A DNA stretch of 64,000 bases. Origin: Thiohalorhabdus sp. Cl-TMA. GTDB lineage: Bacteria; Pseudomonadota; Gammaproteobacteria; Thiohalorhabdales; Thiohalorhabdaceae. The stretch lies in the NCBI RefSeq assembly GCF_041821045.1, contig NZ_JBGUAW010000005.1, positions 1-64,000 of the forward strand, written 5' to 3'. Below the pieces are notes generated by a model, which saw only the letters and a list, made by a program, of their open reading frames with translations, did not search any database and had not been told where the DNA came from. Below, one piece after another: positions 55,371 to 64,000 of the stretch. The translations under genes were made by a program, and so were the position numbers. Positions within the stretch are counted from its first letter, which is position 1. Each line of letters starts with the position of its first letter.

Positions 55371-56900
55371 ATGGCCGATCGAGTACTGATATTCGACACC
55401 ACCCTGCGTGACGGGGAGCAAAGCCCCGGCGCTTCCATGAATCAGGACGAGAAAATGCAGATCGCCCGCGCCCTGGAGCGGCTGCGGGTGGATGTGATCG
55501 AGGCGGGCTTCCCGTCCGCCTCCAAGGGCGATTTCGCCTCCGTGAAGGCGATCGCCGACGAGATCCGCGGCTCCCAGATCTGCGGGCTGGCCCGGGCCCG
55601 GGAGGCGGACATCGATGGTGCCGGGGAGGCGCTGGCCGGTGCCGCCGACCCGCGCATTCACACCTTCATCGCCACCAGCGACATCCACCTGCGCGCCAAG
55701 CTCAAGATGAGCCGCGACGAGGTGCACGAAATGGCGGTGGCGGCGGTAAAGCGGGCCCGCAAATACACCGACAACGTCGAGTTCTCCGCCGAGGACGCCG
55801 GACGCACCGATTCCGATTTCCTGTGCCGGATCGTGGAGGCGGCCATCGACGCCGGAGCCACCACCATCAATATCCCGGACACCGTGGGCTACGCCATCCC
55901 CCACGAGTTCGGCGAGCGCATCCGGATGCTGCGCGAGCGGGTGCCCAATTCGGACCGGGCCACTTTCTCGGTGCACTGCCACAACGACCTGGGCCTGGCC
56001 GTGTCCAATTCGCTCGCGGCTGTGGAGAACGGTGCCCGCCAGGTGGAGTGCACGGTGAACGGCCTCGGCGAGCGCGCCGGCAACGCCGCCATGGAGGAGG
56101 TGGTCATGGCCCTGCGTACCCGCTCCGATCACTTCGGGGTGGACACGCGCATCGAGACCACCGAGATCGTGCCCACCAGTCGCCTGGTGGCCACCGTTTC
56201 CGGCTTCGCCGTACAGAACAACAAAGCCATCGTCGGCGCCAATGCCTTCGCTCACGAGTCGGGCATCCACCAGGACGGCGTGCTCAAGGAGCGCGAGACC
56301 TACGAGATCATCACCGCAGAGAGCGTGGGCTGGTCGCGCAACCGCATGGTCCTGGGCAAGCTCTCGGGCCGCAACGCCTTCCGTACCCGGCTCGAGGAGC
56401 TGGGCGTGCACCTGGACGGCGACCAGTTCGAGGCCACCTTCGAGCGCTTCAAGGCCCTGGCCGATCGCAAACGGGAGATCTTCGACGAGGACCTGCTGGC
56501 CCTGGTGAACGACGAAGTGACCCGGGTGGCCGAGCGCTTCAAGCTGGCCAGGCTCCATGTCTGCTCCGACACCGGGCAAACGCCGGAGGCGCAGCTCACC
56601 CTGGAAGTGGACGGCGCCGAGCAATCGGCCACCACCTCCGGCGATGGCCCGGTGGACGCGGCCTTCAAGGCCGTGGAGACCATCACCGACCTGGACGCCG
56701 AGCTCAAGCTCTACTCGGTGAACGCCATCACCGGCGGCACCGATGCCCAGGGCGAGGTGACCGTGCGCCTGGAGCGCGGCGGTCGCATCGTCAACGGTCA
56801 GGGCGCCGACACCGACATCGTCGCCGCCTCGGTGAAGGCCTATGTGCATGCCCTGAATAAGCTCATGGGCGAGCCGCCGGCCAAGCATCCGCAGCTTTGA
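55371..56900 (+). CDS. leuA: 2-isopropylmalate synthase
   Basis: LeuA condenses acetyl-CoA with 2-ketoisovalerate, the first committed step to leucine. The 509-residue protein has the DRE-TIM barrel: [14 protein letters not shown], the metal-binding HCHNDLG and [25 protein letters not shown], and a C-terminal LeuA dimer regulatory domain (after about residue 390) that binds leucine. ATG 55371 follows GGAG. Expression is probably controlled by the leader ORF upstream. Confidence 0.97.
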   Translation: MADRVLIFDTTLRDGEQSPGASMNQDEKMQIARALERLRVDVIEAGFPSASKGDFASVKAIADEIRGSQICGLARAREADIDGAGEALAGAADPRIHTFIATSDIHLRAKLKMSRDEVHEMAVAAVKRARKYTDNVEFSAEDAGRTDSDFLCRIVEAAIDAGATTINIPDTVGYAIPHEFGERIRMLRERVPNSDRATFSVHCHNDLGLAVSNSLAAVENGARQVECTVNGLGERAGNAAMEEVVMALRTRSDHFGVDTRIETTEIVPTSRLVATVSGFAVQNNKAIVGANAFAHESGIHQDGVLKERETYEIITAESVGWSRNRMVLGKLSGRNAFRTRLEELGVHLDGDQFEATFERFKALADRKREIFDEDLLALVNDEVTRVAERFKLARLHVCSDTGQTPEAQLTLEVDGAEQSATTSGDGPVDAAFKAVETITDLDAELKLYSVNAITGGTDAQGEVTVRLERGGRIVNGQGADTDIVAASVKAYVHALNKLMGEPPAKHPQL

Positions 56901-56950
56901 GCGCGGATCCCTGTTTTTAAGTCTTTCTCTTTCAGAAATCGGAAACCGAA

Positions 56951-58363
56951 ATGTCCGGAAAGACCCTCCTCGATAAGCTCTGGGACGCCCATGTGGTGGA
57001 AACCGACGAGAATGGCGTTTCCCTGCTCTATATCGACCGCCATCTGGTGCACGAGGTGACCAGCCCGCAGGCCTTCGAAGGCCTGCGGCTGGCCGGGCGC
57101 CAGGTGCGGCGCCCGGAGCTGACCTACGCCGTGCCTGACCACAACGTGCCCACCACCGACCGCTCGGAAGGCATCAGCGACCCGGTCTCGGCCAAGCAGG
57201 TGGCGGCCCTGGACCGCAACTGCGAAGAATTCGGCATTACCGAGTTCAAGATGGACGACCCGCGCCAGGGCATCGTCCACGTCATCGGGCCCGAGGAGGG
57301 CATCGTGCTACCCGGCATGACGGTGGTCTGCGGCGACAGCCACACCTCCACCCACGGCGCCTTCGGCTGCCTGGCCTTCGGTATCGGCACCTCGGAGGTG
57401 GAACATGTGCTGGCCACCCAGACCCTGCCGCAGCGCAAGCCCAAGTCCATGCGGGTGACCGTGGACGGGCCCTTGCCCACTGGGGTGACCGCCAAGGACG
57501 TGATCCTGGCCATCATCGGCAGGATCGGCACCGCGGGAGGCACCGGCTATGCCATCGAATTCGCCGGCCAGGCCATCCGCGATCTCTCCGTGGAGGGGCG
57601 GATGACCGTGTGCAACATGGCCATCGAGGCCGGCGCCCGCGCGGGCATGGTGGCGGTGGACGACAAAACCATCGACTATTTCCGCGGCCGCCCCTACGCC
57701 CCCGAGGGCGAAGCCTGGGACGCTGCTGAGGCCTACTGGCGGGGCATAGCCTCGGATGCCGATGCGGAATTCGATGCCGAGATTGTACTTGAGGCCGGGG
57801 CGCTCATCCCCGAGGTGACCTGGGGTACCTCGCCTGAGATGACGGTACCGGTGAGCGGGGAGGTTCCGGATCCGGCCCGGGAAAGCGATCCGGTGAAGCG
57901 CTCGGCCATGGAGAAGGCCCTGGAGTACATGGGCCTGCGGCCCAACACCCCCATGCGCGAGATCGCCCTGGACAAGGTGTTCATCGGCTCCTGCACAAAC
58001 GCCCGCATCGAGGATCTGCGTGCCGCCGCGGCGGTGGTGCACGGCAAGCGCGTGGCCGAGGGTGTGGAGGCCATGGTGGTGCCCGGTTCCGGGCTGGTGA
58101 AGCAGCAGGCCGAGGAAGAGGGCCTGGACAAGGTATTCACCGCCGCCGGTTTCCAGTGGCGCGAGCCGGGCTGCTCCATGTGCCTGGCCATGAACGACGA
58201 TCGCCTCGCTCCGGGCGAGCGCTGCGCCTCCACCTCCAACCGCAACTTCGAGGGCCGGCAGGGCCGCGGCGGGCGCACCCATCTGGTGAGCCCGGCCATG
58301 GCCGCCGCGGCAGCCATCGCGGGGCACTTCGAGGACGTGCGCGAGGTCACCGGCGAGAACTAA
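56951..58363 (+). CDS. leuC: 3-isopropylmalate dehydratase, large subunit
   Basis: LeuC with LeuD isomerises 2- to 3-isopropylmalate. The 470-residue aconitase-like protein has [40 protein letters not shown] and [11 protein letters not shown]; the three Cys of these last motifs bind the 4Fe-4S cluster. The ribosome-binding site is weak. It is separated from leuD by a 176-base element. Confidence 0.97.
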   Translation: MSGKTLLDKLWDAHVVETDENGVSLLYIDRHLVHEVTSPQAFEGLRLAGRQVRRPELTYAVPDHNVPTTDRSEGISDPVSAKQVAALDRNCEEFGITEFKMDDPRQGIVHVIGPEEGIVLPGMTVVCGDSHTSTHGAFGCLAFGIGTSEVEHVLATQTLPQRKPKSMRVTVDGPLPTGVTAKDVILAIIGRIGTAGGTGYAIEFAGQAIRDLSVEGRMTVCNMAIEAGARAGMVAVDDKTIDYFRGRPYAPEGEAWDAAEAYWRGIASDADAEFDAEIVLEAGALIPEVTWGTSPEMTVPVSGEVPDPARESDPVKRSAMEKALEYMGLRPNTPMREIALDKVFIGSCTNARIEDLRAAAAVVHGKRVAEGVEAMVVPGSGLVKQQAEEEGLDKVFTAAGFQWREPGCSMCLAMNDDRLAPGERCASTSNRNFEGRQGRGGRTHLVSPAMAAAAAIAGHFEDVREVTGEN

Positions 58364-58369
58364 AGACCG

Positions 58370-58504
58370 CGGACCGCCAAGGATGCCAAGGAAAGCAGAA
58401 AACCAAACAACATGCCCAGATCGGAAAAGGGCATTGCGATAAGGTTGTTTTTTCTAGTGTCTTTTGCCGTTCTTGGCGCGCTTGGCGTACTCGGCGGTTA
58501 GTCC
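58370..58504. repeat. Imperfect inverted-repeat (MITE-like) element between leuC and leuD
   Basis: The ends are imperfect inverted repeats built of CGCCAAG-type units: GGACCGCCAAGGATGCCAAG on the left and, on the opposite strand at the right, GGAC-TAACCGCCGAGTACGCCAAGCGCGCCAAG. Inside are a second stem (AAACAAC/GTTGTTT) and an ATGCCC/GGGCAT hairpin, and a T-tract (58447-58453). The composition differs from the flanking genes. Such dispersed CCAAG repeats are known in proteobacteria; whether this is one is inferred. Confidence 0.5.
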
Positions 58505-58539
58505 GTCTTCGCTGTTCTGATTCGTAAGGGAGTAGGGCC

Positions 58540-59193
58540 GTGGAACCGTTTACCCGTCACAAGGGTCTCGTGGCGCCGCTGGACCGCGCCAATGTGGACA
58601 CCGACGCCATCATCCCCAAGCAGTTCCTGAAGTCCATCGAGCGAACCGGCTTCGGGGTGAACCTGTTCGACGAATGGCGCTACCTGGACGAGGGGGAGCC
58701 GGGCAAGGACAATAGCGCCCGCCCGGAGAACCCCGACTTCGTCCTCAACCAGTCCCGCTACCGTGGGGCCCAGGTGCTGCTGGCCCGGGAGAACTTCGGC
58801 TGCGGCAGCTCCCGGGAGCACGCCCCGTGGGCGCTGGCCGACTATGGCATCCGGGTGATCATCGCGCCGAGCTTTGCCGACATCTTCGCCAACAACTGCA
58901 CCAAGAACGGCATCCTCACCATCACCCTGGACGAGGCCACCGTGGACCAGCTGTTCAAGGAGGTCGAGGAGCTGCCGGGCCATGAGCTGCATGTGGATCT
59001 GGACGCTCAGACCATTACGACACCCCATGACGAGCGGCTCTTCTTCGAGGTGGATGAGCACAAGAAGCATATGCTCTGGGAGGGTCTCGACGAGATCGGC
59101 TTGACGCTGGAGCGCGATGCCGCCATTGGCGGTTTCGAGTCGGAATATGGCCGGCGGGCGCCCTGGGTGTTCGGGGTGCCCGTGCAGGGCTGA
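58540..59193 (+). CDS. leuD: 3-isopropylmalate dehydratase, small subunit
   Basis: The small subunit of the dehydratase. The 217-residue protein has [31 protein letters not shown] and the swivelling-domain [17 protein letters not shown] 58540 follows AAGGGAG. It is normal in length and is followed by leuB after 86 bases. Confidence 0.97.
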   Translation: MEPFTRHKGLVAPLDRANVDTDAIIPKQFLKSIERTGFGVNLFDEWRYLDEGEPGKDNSARPENPDFVLNQSRYRGAQVLLARENFGCGSSREHAPWALADYGIRVIIAPSFADIFANNCTKNGILTITLDEATVDQLFKEVEELPGHELHVDLDAQTITTPHDERLFFEVDEHKKHMLWEGLDEIGLTLERDAAIGGFESEYGRRAPWVFGVPVQG

Positions 59194-59279
59194 GGTAGGT
59201 CGCGGTCCGGTGGAGCGCGCCATGGAGGCTCCGGCGACGTGGCGCGCCATTACCTCCAAGGCAGCAAGAAAGGAATCCC

Positions 59280-60362
59280 ATGACGCATAAGCTCGCCGTT
59301 CTACCCGGTGACGGTATCGGCCCCGATATCGTCCGCGAGGCCTGCAAGGTCCTGGAGACCCTGCGCACCAATTTCGGCCTGGACATGGCCTGGGAAGAGG
59401 CGCCGGTGGGCGGCACCGCTTACGACCAGTCCGGCCACCCCCTGCCGGAGGCCACCCTTGAGCTGGCCAGGGGGGCGGACGCCGTGCTCCTCGGCGCGGT
59501 GGGCGGTCCGCGGTGGGAGGCCCTGGATTACAGCGTGCGTCCGGAACGGGCCCTGCTGGCCTTGCGCAAGGAGCTGGACCTGTTCGCCAATCTCCGGCCC
59601 GCCAAGGTCTTTCCCGAACTGGCGGGGGCCTCCGCGCTCAAGCCCGAGGTGGTGGCCGGCATCGATATCATGGTGGTGCGGGAGCTCACCGGCGGGATCT
59701 ACTTCGGTGAGCCGCGCGGTGTGGAGGAGCTGCCCGACGGCCGGCGCAAGGGCGTGAACACCCTGGTATATGCCAGCGACGAGATCGAGCGCATCGCCCG
59801 GGTGGCCTTCGATATCGCCCGCAAGCGCTCCGGCCGCGTGTGCAGCATCGACAAGGCCAATGTGCTCGAGTCCACCGAGCTATGGCGCGAGGTGGTAACC
59901 GATGTGGGCACTCGGGAATTTCCCGATGTTGAGCTGTCTCACATGTACGTGGATAACGCGGCCATGCAGCTCGTCCGGGCACCCGGGCAGTTCGACGTCA
60001 TGGTGACCACGAACATGTTCGGCGACATCCTTTCCGACGAGGCCAGCATGCTCACCGGCTCCATCGGTCTGCTGCCCAGCGCCTCCCTGAATACCGAAGG
60101 CGCCGGGATGTACGAGCCCATCCACGGCTCGGCACCGGATATCGCCGGCACCGGAAAGGCCAATCCCCTGGCCACCATCCTGTCGGTGGGCATGATGCTC
60201 CGTTACAGCCTGGACGAGAGCGAGCTGGCCGACCGGGTGGAGCGGGCCGTGGAGAAGGTCCTGGAGGACGGGCTGCGCACCCCGGATATCGCCGCCGAGG
60301 GCGAGCAGGCCATCGGCACCGCCGAGATGGGCGACGCGGTGGTGGCGGCCTTGCGCGGCTAG
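59280..60362 (+). CDS. leuB: 3-isopropylmalate dehydrogenase
   Basis: LeuB oxidises and decarboxylates 3-isopropylmalate using NAD+. The 360-residue protein has [51 protein letters not shown] and the NAD-binding [20 protein letters not shown] 59280 follows AAAGGA. Last gene of the leu block. Confidence 0.97.
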   Translation: MTHKLAVLPGDGIGPDIVREACKVLETLRTNFGLDMAWEEAPVGGTAYDQSGHPLPEATLELARGADAVLLGAVGGPRWEALDYSVRPERALLALRKELDLFANLRPAKVFPELAGASALKPEVVAGIDIMVVRELTGGIYFGEPRGVEELPDGRRKGVNTLVYASDEIERIARVAFDIARKRSGRVCSIDKANVLESTELWREVVTDVGTREFPDVELSHMYVDNAAMQLVRAPGQFDVMVTTNMFGDILSDEASMLTGSIGLLPSASLNTEGAGMYEPIHGSAPDIAGTGKANPLATILSVGMMLRYSLDESELADRVERAVEKVLEDGLRTPDIAAEGEQAIGTAEMGDAVVAALRG

Positions 60363-60367
60363 TGGTG

Positions 60368-60477
60368 GCCGCCGCGAGGCGCGGCAAGGCCTCCGGGCTC
60401 CAAGGGGCCCTGCCCTTCGGGCATCCCTTCAGTCGCCCTGCGACCTTGCCGCGCCTCGCGGCGGCTTGCGGTTTTTT
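60368..60477 (+). terminator. Long inverted repeat with T-tract between leuB and asd
   Basis: A perfect 22-base inverted repeat (60368-60389 and 60444-60465) flanks a 54-base loop, followed by TTGCGGTTTTTT. It probably terminates leuB transcription. The loop itself contains a smaller GGGCCC-type stem. Confidence 0.7.
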
Positions 60478-60550
60478 CAGGGGCTCCCGGTGAGGGGGCG
60501 CCAGGTTGGACGCAACCCAAACAGGTACGGATGCAATGGCGGGAGGCAGT

Positions 60551-61663
60551 GTGAAGCGGATCGGATTCGTCGGCTGGCGGGGCATGGTGGGCTCCGTGCT
60601 CATGCAGCGCATGCGCGAGGAAGACGATTTCAAGGGGATCGAGCCGGTGTTCTTCTCCACCTCCCAGGCCGGCCAGCCGGGTCCCGACGTGGGCGTGAAG
60701 GTGCCGGCCCTGCAGGATGCCAATGACCTCGACGCCCTGCGGGAGATGGATGCTGTGGTCACCACCCAGGGCGGCGACTACACCGAGGCGGTATACGGGC
60801 CCCTGCGGGATTCCGGCTGGAAGGGCTACTGGATCGACGCGGCCTCCACCCTGCGTATGGCCGACGACAGCCTCATCATCCTCGACCCGGTGAATCGCGA
60901 CCGCATCGACGCCGCCCTGGAGCAGGGCACCAAGACCTTCGTTGGTGGCAACTGCACGGTGAGCCTCATGCTCATGGCCCTGGGCGGGCTATTCCGCGAG
61001 GGTCTGGTGGAGTGGATGACCTCCATGACCTACCAGGCCGCTTCCGGCGCGGGTGCCCAGAACATGCGCGAGCTGGTGCGCCAGATGGGCACCCTCCGCG
61101 ACGCGGCCGGCGCGCGCCTGGATGACCCTGCCAGCGGCATCCTGGAAATCGACCGTGCCATGACCGAGACAATGCGCGCCGGGGACTTCCCCGTGGAGAA
61201 CTTCGGCGTGCCGCTGGCCGGCAGCCTCATCCCCTGGATCGACAAGCCCATGGAGAATGGCCAGAGCAAGGAGGAATGGAAGGGCTCCGAGGAAACCAAC
61301 AAGATACTCGGACGCCGGAACGCCCCCATTCCTATCGATGGCACCTGCGTCCGGGTGGGGGCTATGCGCTCCCATGCCCAGGCCTTCACCATCAAGCTCA
61401 CGCGCGACGTGCCGGTGGCGGAGGTGGAAAGCCTCCTCGGCTCCGCCAATGACTGGGTGCGGGTGGTGCCGAATGAGAAAGAGCCCAGCATGGAAAGCCT
61501 GAGCCCCGCGGCTGCCACCGGTACCCTGGAGGTGCCCGTTGGCCGGCTGCGCAAGATGCGCATGGGTGGCGAATACCTGAACGCCTTTTCCGTGGGGGAC
61601 CAGCTCCTCTGGGGGGCCGCCGAGCCCGTTCGGCGCATGCTGGGTATCCTGGTGCCGAGCTAG
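60551..61663 (+). CDS. asd: Aspartate-semialdehyde dehydrogenase
   Basis: Asd reduces aspartyl phosphate to the semialdehyde used for lysine, threonine, methionine and peptidoglycan. The 370-residue protein starts [20 protein letters not shown] like E. coli Asd, and has the catalytic Cys in [10 protein letters not shown] and the conserved [13 protein letters not shown]-type motif ([13 protein letters not shown]). GTG 60551 follows GGGAGG; the open frame upstream to 60506 is not conserved. A terminator follows. Confidence 0.97.
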   Translation: MKRIGFVGWRGMVGSVLMQRMREEDDFKGIEPVFFSTSQAGQPGPDVGVKVPALQDANDLDALREMDAVVTTQGGDYTEAVYGPLRDSGWKGYWIDAASTLRMADDSLIILDPVNRDRIDAALEQGTKTFVGGNCTVSLMLMALGGLFREGLVEWMTSMTYQAASGAGAQNMRELVRQMGTLRDAAGARLDDPASGILEIDRAMTETMRAGDFPVENFGVPLAGSLIPWIDKPMENGQSKEEWKGSEETNKILGRRNAPIPIDGTCVRVGAMRSHAQAFTIKLTRDVPVAEVESLLGSANDWVRVVPNEKEPSMESLSPAAATGTLEVPVGRLRKMRMGGEYLNAFSVGDQLLWGAAEPVRRMLGILVPS

Positions 61664-61698
61664 CCCCCACGCACCGGCAGCCGTTATACCCGCCTATG

Positions 61699-61725
61699 GG
61701 CCTCCGGACTCCGGAGGCCTTTTTT
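61699..61725 (+). terminator. Rho-independent terminator after asd
   Basis: A perfect nine-base stem GGCCTCCGG/CCGGAGGCC with an ACT loop, followed by six T residues. Confidence 0.93.
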
Positions 61726-62192
61726 GTTTCCGGAAGCTTCGGACCCGGCCGGGCTGGTATCGGGCATGTGCATGCCATTTACGGGCGTACCGGACCGATC
61801 CCGATGGAGTACCCAAAAAATCCAAGGCTTTCCGCCGAGTCCAAGGCGGGCGACTGTGTCCATTTGTGCACCGGGACAGGCCGAGAGCGAGGCCCTCCGG
61901 CCGGCCCCGCCATGCGGCAATGTCGGGGAAATATCGGCGGAAACGGGGCGATGGGCAAAAGCCTTTGACTGGCCGGGATAAATTCCGTTTGCCCCGCCGC
62001 ACCGCGGAAGGAAGGGCACACCGGACGCGGGGACGGAGCGAAAATCATCCTCGACAAAGGTGGAAATCTTTGGTTTGTTCCTACCTGCTTTGAAAAAGGG
62101 GCTGCATAGTACACAATCCCACTCGCAGAGTTGCCGATCCGGGATGGTTTGCGGTAAAAAAGGCCCCGTCAGGCCCGAACAGGAGAGCCCAC
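61726..62192. other. Intergenic region upstream of fimV
   Basis: About 470 bases with no supported gene. A promoter-like pair, TTGAAA at 62090-62095 and CACAAT at 62112-62117 (16-base spacer), lies about 75 bases before the fimV start. Confidence 0.45.
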
Positions 62193-64000
62193 ATGCCGAA
62201 ATCCGCCCACCCAGGGCGCCTGCGCAACCCATCTCGGGCCCGTCCGACTTCGTCCGCCAAGGCCGGCTCGGCCGCCGTGGTATTCGGTGGATTCATGGCC
62301 GTGTCCCCGGCCACGATGGCCCTTGGACTGGGCGACCTTCAGGTCGAGTCCAAGCTGGGCAGCCCGCTGCACGCTGAGGCGCCGATTCACCTCAGCGGGG
62401 GGGAATCCGGTTCGCCCCTGGAAGCCACCCTGGCCGCTCCGGCGGACTACGAGATGGTGGGGAAATCCCCTTCGCCCGTTGTAAACCAGATCCAGGTCCG
62501 CCTGGTGGGCGACGCCAGTCCCCGCATTGTCATTTCCAGCTCCCGGCCGGTGACCGACCCCCTGTTCGAGGTGATGATCCGGGTGGGGGACGGGGACAAC
62601 CAGGTCCTCAAGATGTACACCGTGGCCCTGGATCCCGCCAAGGCGACCCCGCCGCCCTCTGCCGCCAATAGCCGGTCCGCGGAGGCGGAGCCCTCCCGAG
62701 CCCGGCAGGCGCAGGACCGGCGCACAAACAGTGCAACCTCCGGTGGCGGCTCCGTGCCGCGCAAGGTCGGCCCGGCGGTGGAGCGCCCCAAGGTAGCCGT
62801 CACGGAGGGCTGGTCCAAGCGGAACCGGTACGGCCCCGTCCGCGAAGGGGACACGCTCGCCACCATTGTCCAACGCGTCCGACGGGATCCCTCGGTACCC
62901 GAGGAATCCGCTGTGGTGGCCGTCTGGAAGGAAAATCCGGAAGCCTTCATCGACAACAACATGAATCTGCTCCGCCGGGGGGCGGTACTGGAAATGCCGG
63001 AAGAGCAGCGGATCCGGCGGATTCCGGTTGCCGAGGCGCAGAAGACCATTCTGGAACAGCGCCGGGAATGGACGGCTCGCGGGCGCCCGCAGGTGAAGAC
63101 CAATCCCGGCCATGAACGCTACCGCCTCAAGGTGGCCCTGGACCAGTCCGAAAAGGGGAAGCAGGCCGAGGACGGGCCGGAAACCGCCGAACAGCAGGGT
63201 GAGTCCGGGGCGCGGACGGCGGCTGCCGCCTCGGATAAGGCCGATGCGGGAAACCCGGTTTCGGGCGCCTCCGGGGAAAAGCCCGACCTGAAGGAGGCCG
63301 CCGCGGCGGCCGGCCAAGCCATTGCCGAAGGGAAGGGAGAGGAGCCTTCCGGCTTGAAGGTGGCGAAGGAGGTCCAGGCCAGCCTGGAGAGCATGCGCGA
63401 GACCCTGGACGCGCGGCGGAGCACCATGAAGGCCACGGTCCAGTCCCTGGAGAATCGGATCACCTCCCTCAATGACCAGGTGGACCAGCAGAAGAGCCTG
63501 ATCGCCAAGCAGAGCGAGGCCATGTCCCGGATCGCCACCGGGAGCAACAACGGATCCGGGGGCATGCCGGGCCGGGATCGCTACGTACTCTGGATGCTCG
63601 CGGGTATTAATCTGCTCATGCTGCTGGCCATTCTCGCCCTCTGGCGCAGGATCCGGGGCACTGAAACGACTCCGGCGCCGGCCGGGGGCGGCGGGGAGAC
63701 GCCGCAGCCCGCCGCCGATACCGCGGAGCTGGATCCCTTGAGCGAGGCCAATGCCCAGGTGGCGTCCGGCGAGCTCAAGCAGGCCCGCTCCACCCTCTGG
63801 GAGGCGCTGGCGGTGGACCCTCGAAATTGGGCGCTCTATGGAAGGTTGCTGGACCTGTACGAGCAGGAAGGGGACGCGGACCAGTTCGAGGAGGTCGCGC
63901 GCCGCCTCTTCGCCCAGCTCGGCGGCGAGCACCGGGAATGGCAGGAGGAGGTTCGCGGCCGGGGTCGCCAGCTCAAACCGGAGAGCACCCTGTTCGCCGC
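62193..64000 (+). CDS. fimV: FimV-like protein (partial, runs off the window)
   Basis: An open frame from ATG 62193 (AGGAGA six bases upstream) to the window end, 602 codons so far. After a hydrophobic signal segment it has the FimV N-terminal ALGLGDLQVESKLGSPLHAEAPI motif, then a LysM-like domain (GPVREGDTLATIVQRVRRD to LEMPEEQ), a coiled coil (about residues 395-450), a transmembrane helix (YVLWMLAGINLLMLLAILAL) and a TPR-like cytoplasmic start. FimV organises polar type IV pili and chemotaxis machinery. The asd-fimV order matches Pseudomonas. Confidence 0.93.
   Translation, partial: MPKSAHPGRLRNPSRARPTSSAKAGSAAVVFGGFMAVSPATMALGLGDLQVESKLGSPLHAEAPIHLSGGESGSPLEATLAAPADYEMVGKSPSPVVNQIQVRLVGDASPRIVISSSRPVTDPLFEVMIRVGDGDNQVLKMYTVALDPAKATPPPSAANSRSAEAEPSRARQAQDRRTNSATSGGGSVPRKVGPAVERPKVAVTEGWSKRNRYGPVREGDTLATIVQRVRRDPSVPEESAVVAVWKENPEAFIDNNMNLLRRGAVLEMPEEQRIRRIPVAEAQKTILEQRREWTARGRPQVKTNPGHERYRLKVALDQSEKGKQAEDGPETAEQQGESGARTAAAASDKADAGNPVSGASGEKPDLKEAAAAAGQAIAEGKGEEPSGLKVAKEVQASLESMRETLDARRSTMKATVQSLENRITSLNDQVDQQKSLIAKQSEAMSRIATGSNNGSGGMPGRDRYVLWMLAGINLLMLLAILALWRRIRGTETTPAPAGGGGETPQPAADTAELDPLSEANAQVASGELKQARSTLWEALAVDPRNWALYGRLLDLYEQEGDADQFEEVARRLFAQLGGEHREWQEEVRGRGRQLKPESTLFA

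Overview
The window is a GC-rich bacterial chromosome segment with tightly packed genes. It starts in the 3' end of a 5S rRNA gene and ends inside fimV. Gene order and protein content point to a gammaproteobacterium or close relative. Markers are the rimP-nusA-ylxR-infB-rbfA-nrnA-truB-rpsO-pnp block, the gloB-yafS-rnhA-dnaQ block and the asd-fimV junction. An NnrS-family protein, a c-type cytochrome and FNR/DNR-type boxes suggest a respiratory, possibly denitrifying or chemolithotrophic lifestyle. That last point is inference, and no species can be named from this window alone.

Layout. 1-11.5 kb: 5S rRNA tail and terminator, a secreted amidohydrolase, then the translation and RNA-processing operon. 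11.5-17.3 kb: two peptidases (M16, M48), an SMR transporter, a REC-PAS-GGDEF diguanylate cyclase and gloB. 17.5-24.3 kb: yafS-like methyltransferase, rnhA, dnaQ, nnrS, a HybE-like chaperone, endonuclease V, mazG, an HNH protein and a DUF1178 protein. 24.3-28.5 kb: an ICMT-like membrane methyltransferase, a beta-CASP RNase, two candidate microproteins, two unknown proteins and a cupin. 28.5-33 kb: a methylthioadenosine operon (mtnP-apt-mtnA-class II aldolase), convergent with an EAL-HDOD protein. 33.3-37.3 kb: an FNR-type box, a di-haem cytochrome fused to DUF302, a secreted DUF302 protein, a DUF2069 membrane protein and two paralogous lipoproteins, one with LysM. 37.3-41.5 kb: a PilZ-like protein, CYTH, mobB, a degenerate low-molecular-weight phosphatase and a secreted GlcG/HbpS protein.

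41.5-47.6 kb is an accessory glycan-type island: WecF-like glycosyltransferase, ATP-grasp ligase, DegT/WecE-type aminotransferase, Fmt-like formyltransferase and a sulfotransferase-like protein, with an AT-rich divergent promoter region. 47.8-50.7 kb: a PA2779/PA2778 pair, sodC and bpt. 50.7-61.7 kb is a branched-chain amino acid block (ilvB-ilvN-ilvC, pssA, leuA, leuC-leuD-leuB) followed by asd. A leucine-rich leader ORF with two mutually exclusive hairpins precedes leuA, which looks like ribosome-mediated attenuation. 61.7-64 kb: intergenic DNA, then fimV, cut by the window end.

Most promising observations: the leuA leader, the FNR-type boxes before the cytochrome-DUF302 gene and nnrS, the phosphatase-fold protein whose P-loop has lost its Cys and Arg, the aldolase-type MTA salvage operon, the glycan island, and a repeat-like inverted element between leuC and leuD.
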